Assembly (NCBI GenBank): GCA_023678885.1
Contig: CM043005.1
Span: 12,452,314-12,516,313, forward strand
Direction of reading: 5' to 3'
DNA: 64,000 nt
Source: Pogostemon cablin
Lineage: Eukaryota; Streptophyta; Magnoliopsida; Lamiales; Lamiaceae
This document shows positions 1-8,538 of this stretch, piece by piece; the first letter of the stretch is position 1, and each line of letters opens with the position of its first letter. A model generated the notes under the pieces. That model did no database searches. It saw only the letters and a program-made list of their open reading frames with translations, and was not told the DNA's origin. The translations under genes and the position numbers were made by a program.

Positions 1-692
1 TCAGCCATGTATTATGGGTATTGTTTGTTTTAATTTATAGAGCCTTGCTGGCTCGATATATGATATCATTTGTTGTGAAGTATTTGAGGATTAATCTATT
101 GATAATCTTGTGACTTGAGTTGTTATGCATTTGATGATTTATATGCATACCTGGTACCAAGGTTAAGTAGCCCGAATTGGTCACGGTTCGGGTGAGTTGG
201 AGCGACATTGATTAAGTAGCCCGAATAGTCGCGGTTCGGGTGAGTTAGAGTGACAAACTAATCGCCCGTGGCTTGGCAAACCTGGGTGAGTTGGATCTAA
301 CGAGGCACCTGTCCATTTGCCAAATATTGATACTCTGGAAGGTGATCGTTAGATGGATCAGCCTATTATAGGCTCAGTCAACGTCACCGGTGTGGGACAC
401 GCATGTTATATATGTTTACATATTTTATCATTTCAAGGATCTCATTGATATTAAATTGTGGTACTTGGTATATGTTGAGAAAGAGCATTAACCTTCATTT
501 TGTCTAGAGTAACGCTGACAGGCTCGGACTGACTCTCGGGTAGTACTCGTTATCATCAGTTGTTCTGTCCTACAGGTATTTGATAGCAAGCCTTATGTTT
601 TCTATAAATTTTTGGAGTGGAGTGCACCCATTCCGTGAAACTTATGGTTAACGTGGCGGTTGTCGCGTTCTGTCTATGGTCGGGGCGTGATA
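1..692 (+). repeat. Gypsy 5' LTR, 3' portion only
   Basis: Position 1 corresponds to 14817 in the 3' LTR, so about 1.1 kb of this LTR (U3 and probable promoter) lies upstream of the window. The end is placed at ...GCGTGATA because the two LTRs stop matching there: the 5' copy continues into the primer site, the 3' copy into satellite. Positions 1-538 match 14817-15354 and 627-692 match 15676-15741. The block 539-626 between them has no counterpart in the 3' LTR. Confidence 0.92.
171..240 (+). repeat. Duplicated LTR module with CCCGAA/TTCGGG hairpins
   Basis: Two imperfect tandem copies of a roughly 45-bp module, each with a perfect 6-bp inverted repeat: CCCGAA (171-176) with TTCGGG (187-192), and CCCGAA (220-225) with TTCGGG (235-240), each followed by GTGAGTT. 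A degenerate third copy follows near 264-290. The 3' LTR keeps both (14987-15008 and 15036-15056). Function is unknown; it could be a transcript hairpin or a protein-binding module. Confidence 0.6.
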
Positions 693-699
693 ACTTTCT

Positions 700-711
700 T
701 GGTATCAGAGC
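700..711 (+). other. Gypsy primer binding site (initiator Met tRNA)
   Basis: TGGTATCAGAGC starts 8 nt after the inferred LTR end and is complementary to the 3' end of plant initiator methionine tRNA, the usual minus-strand primer for this group. It confirms that 1-692 is the 5' LTR of the element that reads rightward. Confidence 0.9.
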
Positions 712-828
712 ATGGTTATATGAGTCTCATTCTCTTTGAGTCGAGCCAATGGATCCAATTTTGTTTCTATGTCCTTCTAAGGTATCGTATTACCTTGATG
801 TTTACATTGCATTTTTCTTTCAGTCTTT

Positions 829-2220
829 ATGGCACCTCCAGTTCGACGTCGAGGATGCATCCCTCGTGATCCTTCGAGTCTTCGAGGACATGTTTCTTCT
901 GATCATGTCGTTCATCCGATTTCTACGAACCCTATCAATTCTGATCATAGGGTGCCGGTTACCCAGGTAAAGCAACCACGAGCTCAGTTGCGTGTTGAGC
1001 ACATGATGACACCAGAGCAGTACAAGTTGTATTATGATCACATTCGAATACATGGTGTTCCACCAACTACGACGGCTCCTACGACTACGACTGTCACTGA
1101 GGACGTTATTCGCGCTAATGAACTGATTCAACCCACATCCAATGTCCCAGTTTCTACCCCAGGAATGGCTTTAGGAAGTTCTACTTCTCGAGGTGCACTT
1201 TTTATACCCGATTTGGTGAAAGCAGTTGAGAGCATGGGAACTTCAAAATTTGATAGTGCAAGAGATGCTTCTAAAGCGGGCGCATGGTTAAAGGAGATTA
1301 CAGAGACCTTTGATACCCTGATGATTGAAGAATGTTATCGTGTGGTCATTGCGACCAAGCTATTAGGCCCAGACGCATGACGATGGTGGCAGAATCTAAA
1401 GGAGACAACTTCTATTATTATTACGTGGCCTATCTTTGTGGAACGATTCAAAGATCGATACTTCTCTCAGTACATCAAGGATCAGAAGAGGAAAGAGTTC
1501 TTCCACCTCTTTCAAGGCACTATGTCGGTCGTGGATTACGAAAGTAAGTTTCTTGAATTGCGAGAATTTGCTCCAGAGTCATATACGACAAGAGATTTAT
1601 GCAAGAGATTTGAAGATGGTCTTAATCTAAATATTCAAGATCGCATCAAGTCTGGAGACAAGTCCGAGAGTCTTGACGAGCTCATAGAAGAAGCTCTATG
1701 GGTAGAAGGTTTAGTTCAAGCGAGACATAAGCTTGCAGAGCGAACTCAAAAGAAAAGGCAAGGGAGCGCAATTCCAGGAAATGCATTGAAGATGTATAGG
1801 GGTGTGGGATCTTTGCGTAGCGCACCTAATTCGGCATCCACTAGTTTTCCTCAGCCTCGAGAGCAGTTTAATAGAGGTGGGAGCAATGTCTCGAGATCGG
1901 TTGGTGCAAATCGCAAGTGCCAGAATTGCTTAAATTATCACGACGGCCCTGCAAGGCTCCTCAGGTATGTTATCAGTGTCGACAATCGGGGCATATGCGA
2001 GGTTCTTGTCCCCAGCTTACGGGAACGAGCGGTCAGAGTTCTAGTCAGCCTCGTGGTAGACCAGTATATTCTACACCCAGAGATACTCGATCAGCAGCTG
2101 CCAGAGTACCTGATACCATAAGCGGCCCTAGCACTCCATCACCTATGCAAGGAAGGAATCAAACTAGAGTATTTCATATTTCCCAGGAAGAGGCTCGATC
2201 AGATCCGAAGGTTGTGACAG
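829..2220 (+). pseudogene. gag: Gypsy gag (capsid/nucleocapsid), broken
   Basis: Gag packages the element RNA into particles. The frame opens at ATG 829 (MAPPVRRRG), 129 nt after the primer site. A retrotrans-gag core (GAWLKEITETFDTL ... FKDRYFSQY ... FLELREFAP) spans about 1280-1700 and basic nucleocapsid sequence follows. A TGA at 1378-1380 interrupts GPDA*RWWQ, where related elements usually have arginine, consistent with CGA to TGA deamination. A frameshift near 1945-1955 moves the zinc-knuckle region to another frame: CQNC is read before the shift and the second knuckle CYQCRQSGHMRGSC (CX2CX4HX4C) after it. The part after the shift ends at the putative intron donor at 2221. Clearly Gag, clearly inactive. 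Confidence 0.9.
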
Positions 2221-2361
2221 GTAATTTATAATTTGAGTATTTTTACATGCTTAATCTAACCCTTGCCTCGTTATGCCACTTGATTACGAATAAGACATTC
2301 GTAAGAAATTTTATCGTTCCGAACTTTTAACTCATAATCTTATGTAATCTTACTTCTTTAG
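2221..2361 (+). other. Putative spliceosomal intron between gag and protease
   Basis: This 141-bp AT-rich stretch starts GTAATT and ends CTTCTTTAG, with branch-like CTAAC and TTAACT sequences inside. Removing it joins GTTGTGACAG to GCCATGTGTCTG as phase 1 (VVTG|HVSVGDH), the continuous Gag-protease sequence usual in this family. Read without splicing, the frame stops at 2229-2231. An intron or a non-coding insertion with splice-like ends are the two readings; the exact frame restoration favours an intron. Confidence 0.65.
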
Positions 2362-2840
2362 GCCATGTGTCTGTTGGAGACCACTAGGTCTATGCTTTAT
2401 TTGATCCAGGTTCTGATTAGTCTTATATATGGGATGACCTTCCTGTGATCTTAAATTATCCTATCTCTCATTTGTCACCTGAAATCATAGTTCATACCCC
2501 TCTTGGAGAGCATCTAATTCGTGATTCGGTGTTCCTTGGTTGTCCATTGAAGATTAAGGATGTCATTCTAGAAGCTGAATTGATACCATTGCCTTTGATC
2601 GATCTCGATGTTATTCTTGGTATGGATTCGCTTTCTTCTCATCATGCGATTCTCGACTGCCACGAGAAGCTTGGTATTTTCCATAGACCAGGATTCCCAG
2701 AACTTGTTTTTAAAGGTGAACTTCAAAAGAGACCACTCTCTTTTATTTCAATGTTGTCTGCGCATAAATTAATACGCAAGGGTTGTGAGGCATTTTTGGC
2801 ATTTGTCATCGACACTTCTCTTCCTGAGACTAAACTAGAG
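2362..2840 (+). pseudogene. Gypsy aspartic protease, broken
   Basis: The retropepsin-type protease matures the polyprotein. After the putative splice the frame reads GHVSVGDH*VYALFDPGSD*SYIWDD; the active-site motif is at about 2400-2414 in the DPGS form seen in plant chromoviruses. Two TAG codons (2385-2387 and 2418-2420) flank the active site, the first compatible with CAG to TAG. From about 2445 the frame is open, and the C-terminal motif ILGMDSLSSHHAILDC is at about 2610-2657, followed by the linker to RT. The canonical GMDWL is GMDSL here. No working protease is expected. Confidence 0.85.
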
Positions 2841-3660
2841 GACATCCCGATCGTGAACGAATTTTCTGATGTCTTTCCTGAAGACTTACCAGGAAAGCCT
2901 CTGAATCGAGAGATTGATTTTTCCATTGATGTACTTCCTGGAATCACACCTATATCGATTACTCCATATCGAATGTCGCCAGCTGAGCTCAAGGAACTCA
3001 AGACACAACTTGGGGAATTATTGGAGAAGGGGTTCATACAACCTAGCTCATCTACGTGGGGTGCTCCAGTTCTTTTTGTCAAGAAGAAAGACGGATCACT
3101 TCGCTTATGCGTCGACTACCGTCAGTTGAATAAAGTGACAATCAAGAACAAATATCCTCTTCCAAGAATCGATGATCTGTTTGATCAATTGCAAGGAGCA
3201 ACTGTGTTCTCAAAAATTGATTTGCGATCTGGTTATCACCAACTCAGGATTAGGGAATCTGATATCCTTAAGTATGCTTTTCGAACCAGATACGGTCACT
3301 TTGAATTTTGTGTTATGCCTTTTGGACTAACAAATGCTCCTGCAACTTTTATGAATCTTATGAATCGGGTCTTTCGGCTGTACTTAGATAAGTTTGTCAT
3401 CGTCTTCATTGATGACATTCTTATTTATTCTAAATCAGACGACGAGCACTCTCATCATCTAAGAATTGTTTTGAATGTTCTTAGAGAAAATCAGCTTTAT
3501 GCTAAATTTTCGAAGTGTGAATTTTAGCTTCGTGAGGTAAGCTTTTTGAGTCATCACATTTCTAAAGAAGAAATCTACGTCGATCCAGTGAAGATTCAAG
3601 CTATACTGAATTGGGAGCGTCCAAAGAACATGACAGAGATTCGTAGCTTTCTGGGATTAG
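2841..3660 (+). pseudogene. Gypsy reverse transcriptase, one nonsense codon
   Basis: Copies element RNA into DNA. Motifs appear in order: YRMSPAELKELK, WGAPVLFVKKKDGSLR, CVDYRQLNK, the first catalytic aspartate in FSKIDLRSGYHQ, MPFGLTNAPATF, and the catalytic pair FIDDILIYSK with F at 3405. TAG at 3525-3527 interrupts KCEF*LREVSFLSH where tryptophan is usual (TGG to TAG). The same frame then resumes with GHHISKEG-like sequence and LGLAGYYRRFV. This is the best preserved domain and the most useful for phylogenetic placement. Confidence 0.93.
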
Positions 3661-4186
3661 CTGGATATTATCGACGATTTGTCAAAGACTTTTCATTGCT
3701 GGCTTCATTTTTGACTAAATTGACTCGAAAAGGGGTAAAATTTGAATGGAGTGAAGAGTGTGAGGAGGCATTTCAAGAATTGAAAAGACGACTCGTTTCA
3801 GCCCCTATTCTTGCTTTGCTAGACCCGGCAATTGAAGAATTTACCATTTATAGCAACGCCTCGCAACAAGAGTTAGGATGTGTTCTAATGCAAGAAGGAA
3901 AGGTTATTGCCTACGCTTCAAGGCAATTGAAGAAGAATGAAGAAAATTATCCCACACACGATTTGGAGTTGGCTGCAATCATCTTTGCATTGAAAATATG
4001 GAGGCACTATCTTTATGGTGCAACTTGTAGAATTTTCACTGATCACAAAAGCTTAAAGTATATCACCACACAAAAGGAACTCAACCTCGGCAAAGGCGAT
4101 GGATGGAGTTGATTAGTGACTATGACTTAGTCATTGATTTTCATCCTGGCAAGGCAAGCGTTGTTGCAGATGCTCTAAGTAGAAAG
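3661..4186 (+). pseudogene. Gypsy RNase H, catalytic Asp replaced
   Basis: Degrades the RNA strand during reverse transcription. FEWSEECEEAFQELK is followed by the core FTIYSNASQQELGCVLMQ. Families normally have YSDAS; here the codon at 3855-3857 is AAC (Asn), a G-to-A change removing a catalytic acid. HDLELAAI and FTDHKSLKY are present. One base is missing near 4090: the expected NLRQRRWMELI needs the +1 frame, and the domain continues there through DYDLVIDFHPGK and VVADALSRK (to about 4186). Confidence 0.9.
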
Positions 4187-5319
4187 TCTTCTACCTCACT
4201 TGCTTCGATTCGATCTTCTTATCTTCCTATGTTGGAGCAGTTTAAATCTTTGCGCATTTCGCTCGATTGTGAAAAGTCTAATGATTCCGCTCTAATCGCC
4301 AAATTTGAGGTTCGACCTACTTTGTTCGAGCAAATTCAAGAAAGACAATCACATGATGTTCATTTACAATAGAAGATGGCGAAGCTAAAGCAAGAAAAAG
4401 AAACAGAATTTCAGATTCGGGATGACGGACTCCTTACTTTTAAAAATCGTGTTTGTGTTCCATCGGAACTTAAAATTCGAAGAGCTATTCTTGAGGAAGC
4501 CCATTCTTCAGCTTATGCGATGCATCCTGGTAGTACGAAAATGTACAGAACGCTTTGGGAGCATTATTGGTGGCCAGGTATGAAACGGGACGTTGCTGAA
4601 TTCGTATCAAAATGTTTATCATGCCAACAGATAAAAGCGAAACACCAAAGACCAGCCGGTATGCTTCAACCACTACCTATTCCTGAGTGGAAATGGGAGA
4701 ACATCACGATGGACTTTGTTTCCAGTTTGCCTCGAACGCAAAATGTGGTCATGACTCAATCTGGGTCATTGTTGATCGTTTGACGAAATTGGCACATTTT
4801 CTTTCGGTACACACCAATGACTCTTTAGAGAAACTTGACAAGTTATATGTGGATGAAATCGTGAGATTGCATGGAGTACCAGTGTCAATCATATCTGATC
4901 GAGATCCACGATTCACTTCACATTTTTGGCCTAGTCTGCAAAGGGCGTTGGGTACGAAACTTCTATTCAGTACTTCGTTTCATCCACAGACTGATGGACA
5001 ATCAGAGAGAACTATACAGACGCTAGAAGACATGCTACGTGCAGTGGTGTTGAATTTGGGAGGTAGCTGGGATAGGTACGTGACTTTGATGGAGTTCGCT
5101 TATAACAACAGTTATCATTCAAGCATTGGAATGCCACCGTACGAAGCTCTTTATGGCCGAAAGTGTCGGACACCACTCTTTTGGGATGAGGTTAGTGAGA
5201 GACAAATCGAACAAGTAGAGCTTATCGAAGATGCAAAGGAAAAAGTACAACTTATTTGAGACAGACTTAAAGCAGCACAAGATCGACAGAAAAGCTATGC
5301 AGATAATAGGAGGTGCGAG
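4187..5319 (+). pseudogene. Gypsy integrase, three lesions
   Basis: Inserts the cDNA into the genome. After a linker with TAG at 4370-4372, the zinc-binding HHCC segment appears (AHSSAYAMHPG ... KCLSCQ, about 4496-4630), then the DDE core: D in ITMDF (4712-4714), D in IISDRD (4897-4899) and E in GQSERT (5005-5007), so all three catalytic acids are intact. A frameshift near 4735-4750 separates the first aspartate from the rest (GHDSIWVIVDRLTK is in another frame). TGA at 5257-5259 interrupts QLI*DRLK, consistent with CGA to TGA. The core continues through YNNSYHSSIGMPPYEALYGRKCRTP. Confidence 0.93.
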
Positions 5320-5797
5320 TTGGAGTTTAATGTAGGAGACAGAGTGTTTTTGAAAGTTTCTCCGTGGAAGGGCGTGCTACGATTCCACCATCGAGGAAAG
5401 TTAAGTCCTAGGTATATTGGCCCGTTTATGATCTTGCAAAGGATTGATCGTGTCGCGTATCGACTTGAGCTACCATCAGAATTGTCAAAGATTCACGATG
5501 TCTTCCATGTCTCTATGCTTAGAAAATATGAACCAGATCATTCACATGTGCTAAAATGTCCCCCAGTTGCATTAAAGGAAAATCTATCGTACGAAGTCCA
5601 ACCTGTTCAAATTGTGGATCGCCGAGAGAAAATGCTTTGTAATAAATCCATTCCTATGGTGAGGGTTCTATGGAGAAGTGATCGAATTGAAGAAGAAACA
5701 TGGGAGCCAGAGTCTGTTATGCGTCAACAACATCCACATCTCTTTTCATCTCTAGGTACGTTTACGTTTCGAGGACGAAACTTTTTAGAGGAGGGGA
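5320..5797 (+). pseudogene. Integrase C-terminus with chromodomain
   Basis: Starts with the GPY/F module (FNVGDRVFLKVSPWKG ... KLSPRYIGPFMIL ... LPSELSKIHDVFHVSMLRKY), which marks Tekay-like integrase tails. A chromodomain follows at about 5589-5746 (YEVQPVQIVDRRE ... VRVLWRS ... EEETWEPESVM ... HPHLF). Such chromodomains recognise modified histone H3 and direct insertion to heterochromatin, which fits the location of this element inside a satellite. The open frame runs through the polypurine tract at 5787-5797; its apparent C-terminus comes from LTR and copia sequence. Confidence 0.88.
5787..5797 (+). other. Gypsy polypurine tract
   Basis: AGAGGAGGGGA lies immediately before the 3' LTR start (about 5798) and is the expected plus-strand primer. 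It overlaps the end of the pol frame, as usual in this group. Confidence 0.8.
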
Positions 5798-5808
5798 TAC
5801 CTTATAAT
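5798..5808 (+). repeat. First 11 bp of the gypsy 3' LTR
   Basis: TACCTTATAAT follows the polypurine tract and is cut off by copia-1. Its last five bases (ATAAT, 5804-5808) are repeated at 13712-13716, after which the LTR continues. The exact LTR start could differ by a base or two because the 5' LTR start is outside the window. Confidence 0.7.
5804..5808. repeat. Target-site duplication of copia-1, left
   Basis: ATAAT immediately precedes the TGTTGG start of copia-1 and is repeated exactly at 13712-13716, a standard 5-bp duplication. Confidence 0.92.
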
Positions 5809-6733
5809 TGTTGGATTGTATACTAAAAGTCTAGCTTTAGTATGAACAATCTTATAACAATATTTGAAATGAGAATCATATGATCAAATGATTGCATCTT
5901 ATAATTTATTTTATATGCATGATGCAATAGTCCATTTAATTTATACTATAGATAATATGTTGTGCGACAACACGCGGAAGATCATATTATCGGTTTCCTT
6001 ATAAAGTACAAACAGATGCTCACAACCAAGATAGACGGGGACTCTCTATCAGTATGGTTGTAGTGTGGTTTGGTATTAGCTTGTCTTGGCTATAGAATCA
6101 CATTAGTGCACTTGTGTGTATTGAGCAGGACCGCTTGAGATCGTTCTTCTTATACTGACTATATAGTAGAACTTGATCTCTGTTATTATGGAAGTTCGTG
6201 CTCTTAATCCCTATACAATAACCTCGACATGTAGGGCAGTATGTATTTCTTTGATTCATCAATGGGTGAGATTTATAAGTATTAAATCAATATACTCGGT
6301 GAGTTGGGAAGTAGTGATGTCTCTATGGTGTGCTGTTGATTGTAGAAGGAATCCATGTTCGTCATAGGTTGATGATGTCCCCTTGAGGAGCTCATAAGGT
6401 TTATCATGTAAATCTTGCAAGTGGATTAATTTCCGGCATGATAATAAGGTTGAGTGGTACTACTCTCGGATGAGATATTAATTAATTTAAGTTGTCAGTA
6501 ACTTAATTAATTAATGGACATTGTATATCTTAAACATGGGGAGACTTTCGGGCTCATAATAAGAAGGAGCCCAGAACATAACTTTGGGATTGGACGGGTA
6601 GTACAGTAATAATATTTTAATGGACTATATTATTATTATTGAATTTAATTAAAAGCTTTGGGCTAAGCTTGGTTAATTAAAATTCAATTGAGGCCAGTCC
6701 AATTTCTCCTCCTGGTCCCTGCTCTAGCCCAAT

Positions 6734-6740
6734 TATATAA
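6734..6740 (+). promoter_or_regulatory. TATA box of the copia-1 5' LTR
   Basis: TATATAA sits just after AGCCCAAT (a TGGGCY-type motif on the other strand). The equivalent box is conserved in the other three copia LTRs in the window (13431, 17394, 24222). Transcription probably starts about 30 bp downstream and would include the hairpins at 6819-6912. Confidence 0.7.
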
Positions 6741-6818
6741 GTCATCTCAGCTCCTGTTAACCCTAAGTGTGTGCCTCATTTGACATACGGGAGAAGACAA
6801 CAGAGAGCAGATTGAGAG

Positions 6819-6854
6819 AACTCTGGGGATTGTTGACCACTCAACACCAGAGTT
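6819..6854 (+). other. Nested LTR hairpin AACTCTGG/CCAGAGTT
   Basis: AACTCTGG (6819-6826) pairs perfectly with CCAGAGTT (6847-6854), and inside it GTTGA (6832-6836) pairs with TCAAC (6841-6845) around a CCAC loop. In the 3' LTR the inner loop is CCC and both stems are unchanged. It lies downstream of the TATA box, so it should be in the transcript. Confidence 0.55.
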
Positions 6855-6870
6855 GACTTTGGGACATACG

Positions 6871-6912
6871 GTAGAAGATCAGAGATGTTCATCACAGATC
6901 TTCATCTTCTAC
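6871..6912 (+). other. LTR hairpin GTAGAAGAT/ATCTTCTAC
   Basis: A perfect 9-bp inverted repeat, GTAGAAGAT (6871-6879) and ATCTTCTAC (6904-6912). In the 3' LTR the arms are GTAGAGGAT and ATCCTCTAC: both partners of one base pair have changed, so pairing is preserved. Confidence 0.6.
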
Positions 6913-7017
6913 ATCAACCCAGAAGTACGGTAAACATTTTTTAATTGCTTCCGCTGATTATTTGCCTGATAACCTAAACGGATCACGTTTGAACCACACG
7001 ATCCAATTGCCAACAAT

Positions 7018-7029
7018 TGGTATCAGAGC
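7018..7029 (+). other. Copia-1 primer binding site (initiator Met tRNA)
   Basis: TGGTATCAGAGC lies two bases after the 5' LTR end and is complementary to the 3' end of plant initiator methionine tRNA. Confidence 0.92.
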
Positions 7030-7269
7030 GTTGGTTTCGTGGTGAAACATGAGAAGTTAGGTAGTGTTAGGATTGGATATATGTGATAATGTGATCTGTA
7101 AAATCCTATGTGCTTCCATATACTTGAGTGATATTTTCTTTCGACAAATATATGTGAAACCCTATCTGCTGCCATGTGTAATCGTTAATTTATACACTGG
7201 ACGATGCACACACGGGTGAAAGTTTGTCGCTGGACTGTTCGCAAAATCAAGAGATAATGACAAGTAGAT
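7030..7269 (+). other. Copia-1 leader, first part, nothing recognised
   Basis: AT-rich sequence after the primer site. The first bases (GTTGGTTTCGTGGTGAA) resemble the same position of copia-2, then similarity fades. No open frame of interest. Confidence 0.5.
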
Positions 7270-7965
7270 GGAACTTCCCATCGTGGTTTCATTGGCGGCT
7301 GTCGGAAGGCATCGAGGCGGTATCCAGGCGCTGGAGGAGATGACTTACGGGCGTACCTGCTGATCCACGGCGCATGAAGGCAATAGCCTTGTTCATCCGT
7401 CGGGTCTGCTGGACGCGTCCATGGAGTTTCCGAGCGAGCAGCAGTCTTCCGAGCGAGGCGCTGTTGACTGGATCAGGCGAGTGCCACCTCGTTTTGGTCG
7501 TGTCGAAACAGTCGACGGGCGGCTTTAGACCTGGACAGCAGGTTACGGATAAGGCGATGGTGGTTCTTAGCGAGTCGACTTGGGTCTTCACGGCACGCTA
7601 GTTAGAGGATCGTGGGTTGACGTCGGCCGAAGCGGTGATGGCAGTGGGCGGCGGAAGCTGGTCCTGGTGTGGGTCGGACGGAGTGATGAAGGAGCCGGCT
7701 TCTTTCTCGTCTGTGCAAACCAGCGACGGCAGCGGTTAGATTGGGCTTGGCTGCTGGGCGATGCGCGCGGTGTGGGCTCCAGCGAAGATCACGACCTGTT
7801 GGTTCATCGGAGATGGGCTGATGGCGCTGTTCCGGTGGGCTGAGGAAGGCACCGGCGGCGGCAACAGAGCCTGGTAGCGCCGGTGCCTTCTGTAGCGAGT
7901 TGGAGCGATAGCGGCTGATGGATATGGTAGGGCAGCAGTTTGGAGATTTGGGCTGTCTACCTGGG
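7270..7965 (+). other. GC-rich insert in the copia-1 leader
   Basis: About 700 bp of markedly GC-rich sequence with abrupt transitions to AT-rich flanks. It has no counterpart in copia-2, which carries a different tandem-repeat block in this place. ORFs of 75-100 codons on both strands (7289-7591 -, 7374-7601 +, 7580-7843 +, 7736-8023 -) resemble no family I know and overlap each other, as expected of GC-rich non-coding DNA. It could be a captured host fragment or an element-specific leader module. Confidence 0.45.
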
Positions 7966-8300
7966 CTTTAATTTGGGCTGTTGTGCCCAAATTTTTAATA
8001 GTGGTTCTTTTAGGCTGGCTCAATTTATTTAATTTGGTTTTGGGCTGCTGAGCCCAATTTAATTAAATGGTTATGGGCTGCTGGGCCAATCCTGTTTTTA
8101 ATTAATTGTGGGTAATGGGCCAAACATGATAAATTAGTTATTTATTAATGGGCTAATTTTGTGCTAGTGGGCTTGATGGATTTTATTTAATTTTGGGCTG
8201 AGTATATGGGTCATGGATAATGGGCTTTATTAATTATTTAGTCTACTGCTCATTTTGTGCTTATTTGTTGCTCTAGGGCCTAATTAATTGATCCACTATT
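7966..8300 (+). repeat. GGGCT-rich degenerate repeat region in the leader
   Basis: The motif TGGGCTG/GGGCTTNATTNAAT, often with TGGGCC, recurs about every 25-45 bp in an AT-rich context (for example GGGCTGCTGAGCCCAAT near 8042-8058). Several copies are TGGGCY (site II) motifs. No coding potential. Confidence 0.5.
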
Positions 8301-8538
8301 TATGCAATTAATTATGATATATAACTGATTTAATTGTTTTAACTTGACAATTAATTGTTATATATGAAAGGTATGTTCTATGTGATTTATTTATTTAAAT
8401 TGCTGTTAACAGAAACATGTGTAGGTTGTATATTTTATTCAGAAATATTATATGCATGTTAAAAACCCTCGGTGTTAAATAACTAAGTGGGAGAGGGGAT
8501 TGGTAATAAATTCCCGCGGCCTCCATTATTGGTTTGTT

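Larger units (their letters stand above)
5809..7015 (+). repeat. Copia-1 5' LTR (1,207 bp)
   Basis: Runs from TGTTGG to CCAACA and pairs with 12507-13711. It holds a promoter-like region with TATATAA at 6734-6740, preceded by GGGCTAAGC and AGCCCAAT motifs, and two hairpins downstream of the TATA box. A 64-codon ORF at 6173-6367 recurs in the other copia-1 LTR but is broken in copia-2, so it is not considered a gene. Confidence 0.95.

Noticed and set aside
6173..6367. 64-codon ORF repeated at 12871-13065
   Set aside because: Duplicated only because it lies in the two LTRs of copia-1; the copia-2 LTR version contains a stop (TGTAATTAA) and no family resemblance exists.
7289..8023. Possible captured host gene in the GC-rich copia-1 leader
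   Set aside because: Four overlapping frames on both strands, none recognisable; kept as an unexplained segment rather than a gene.
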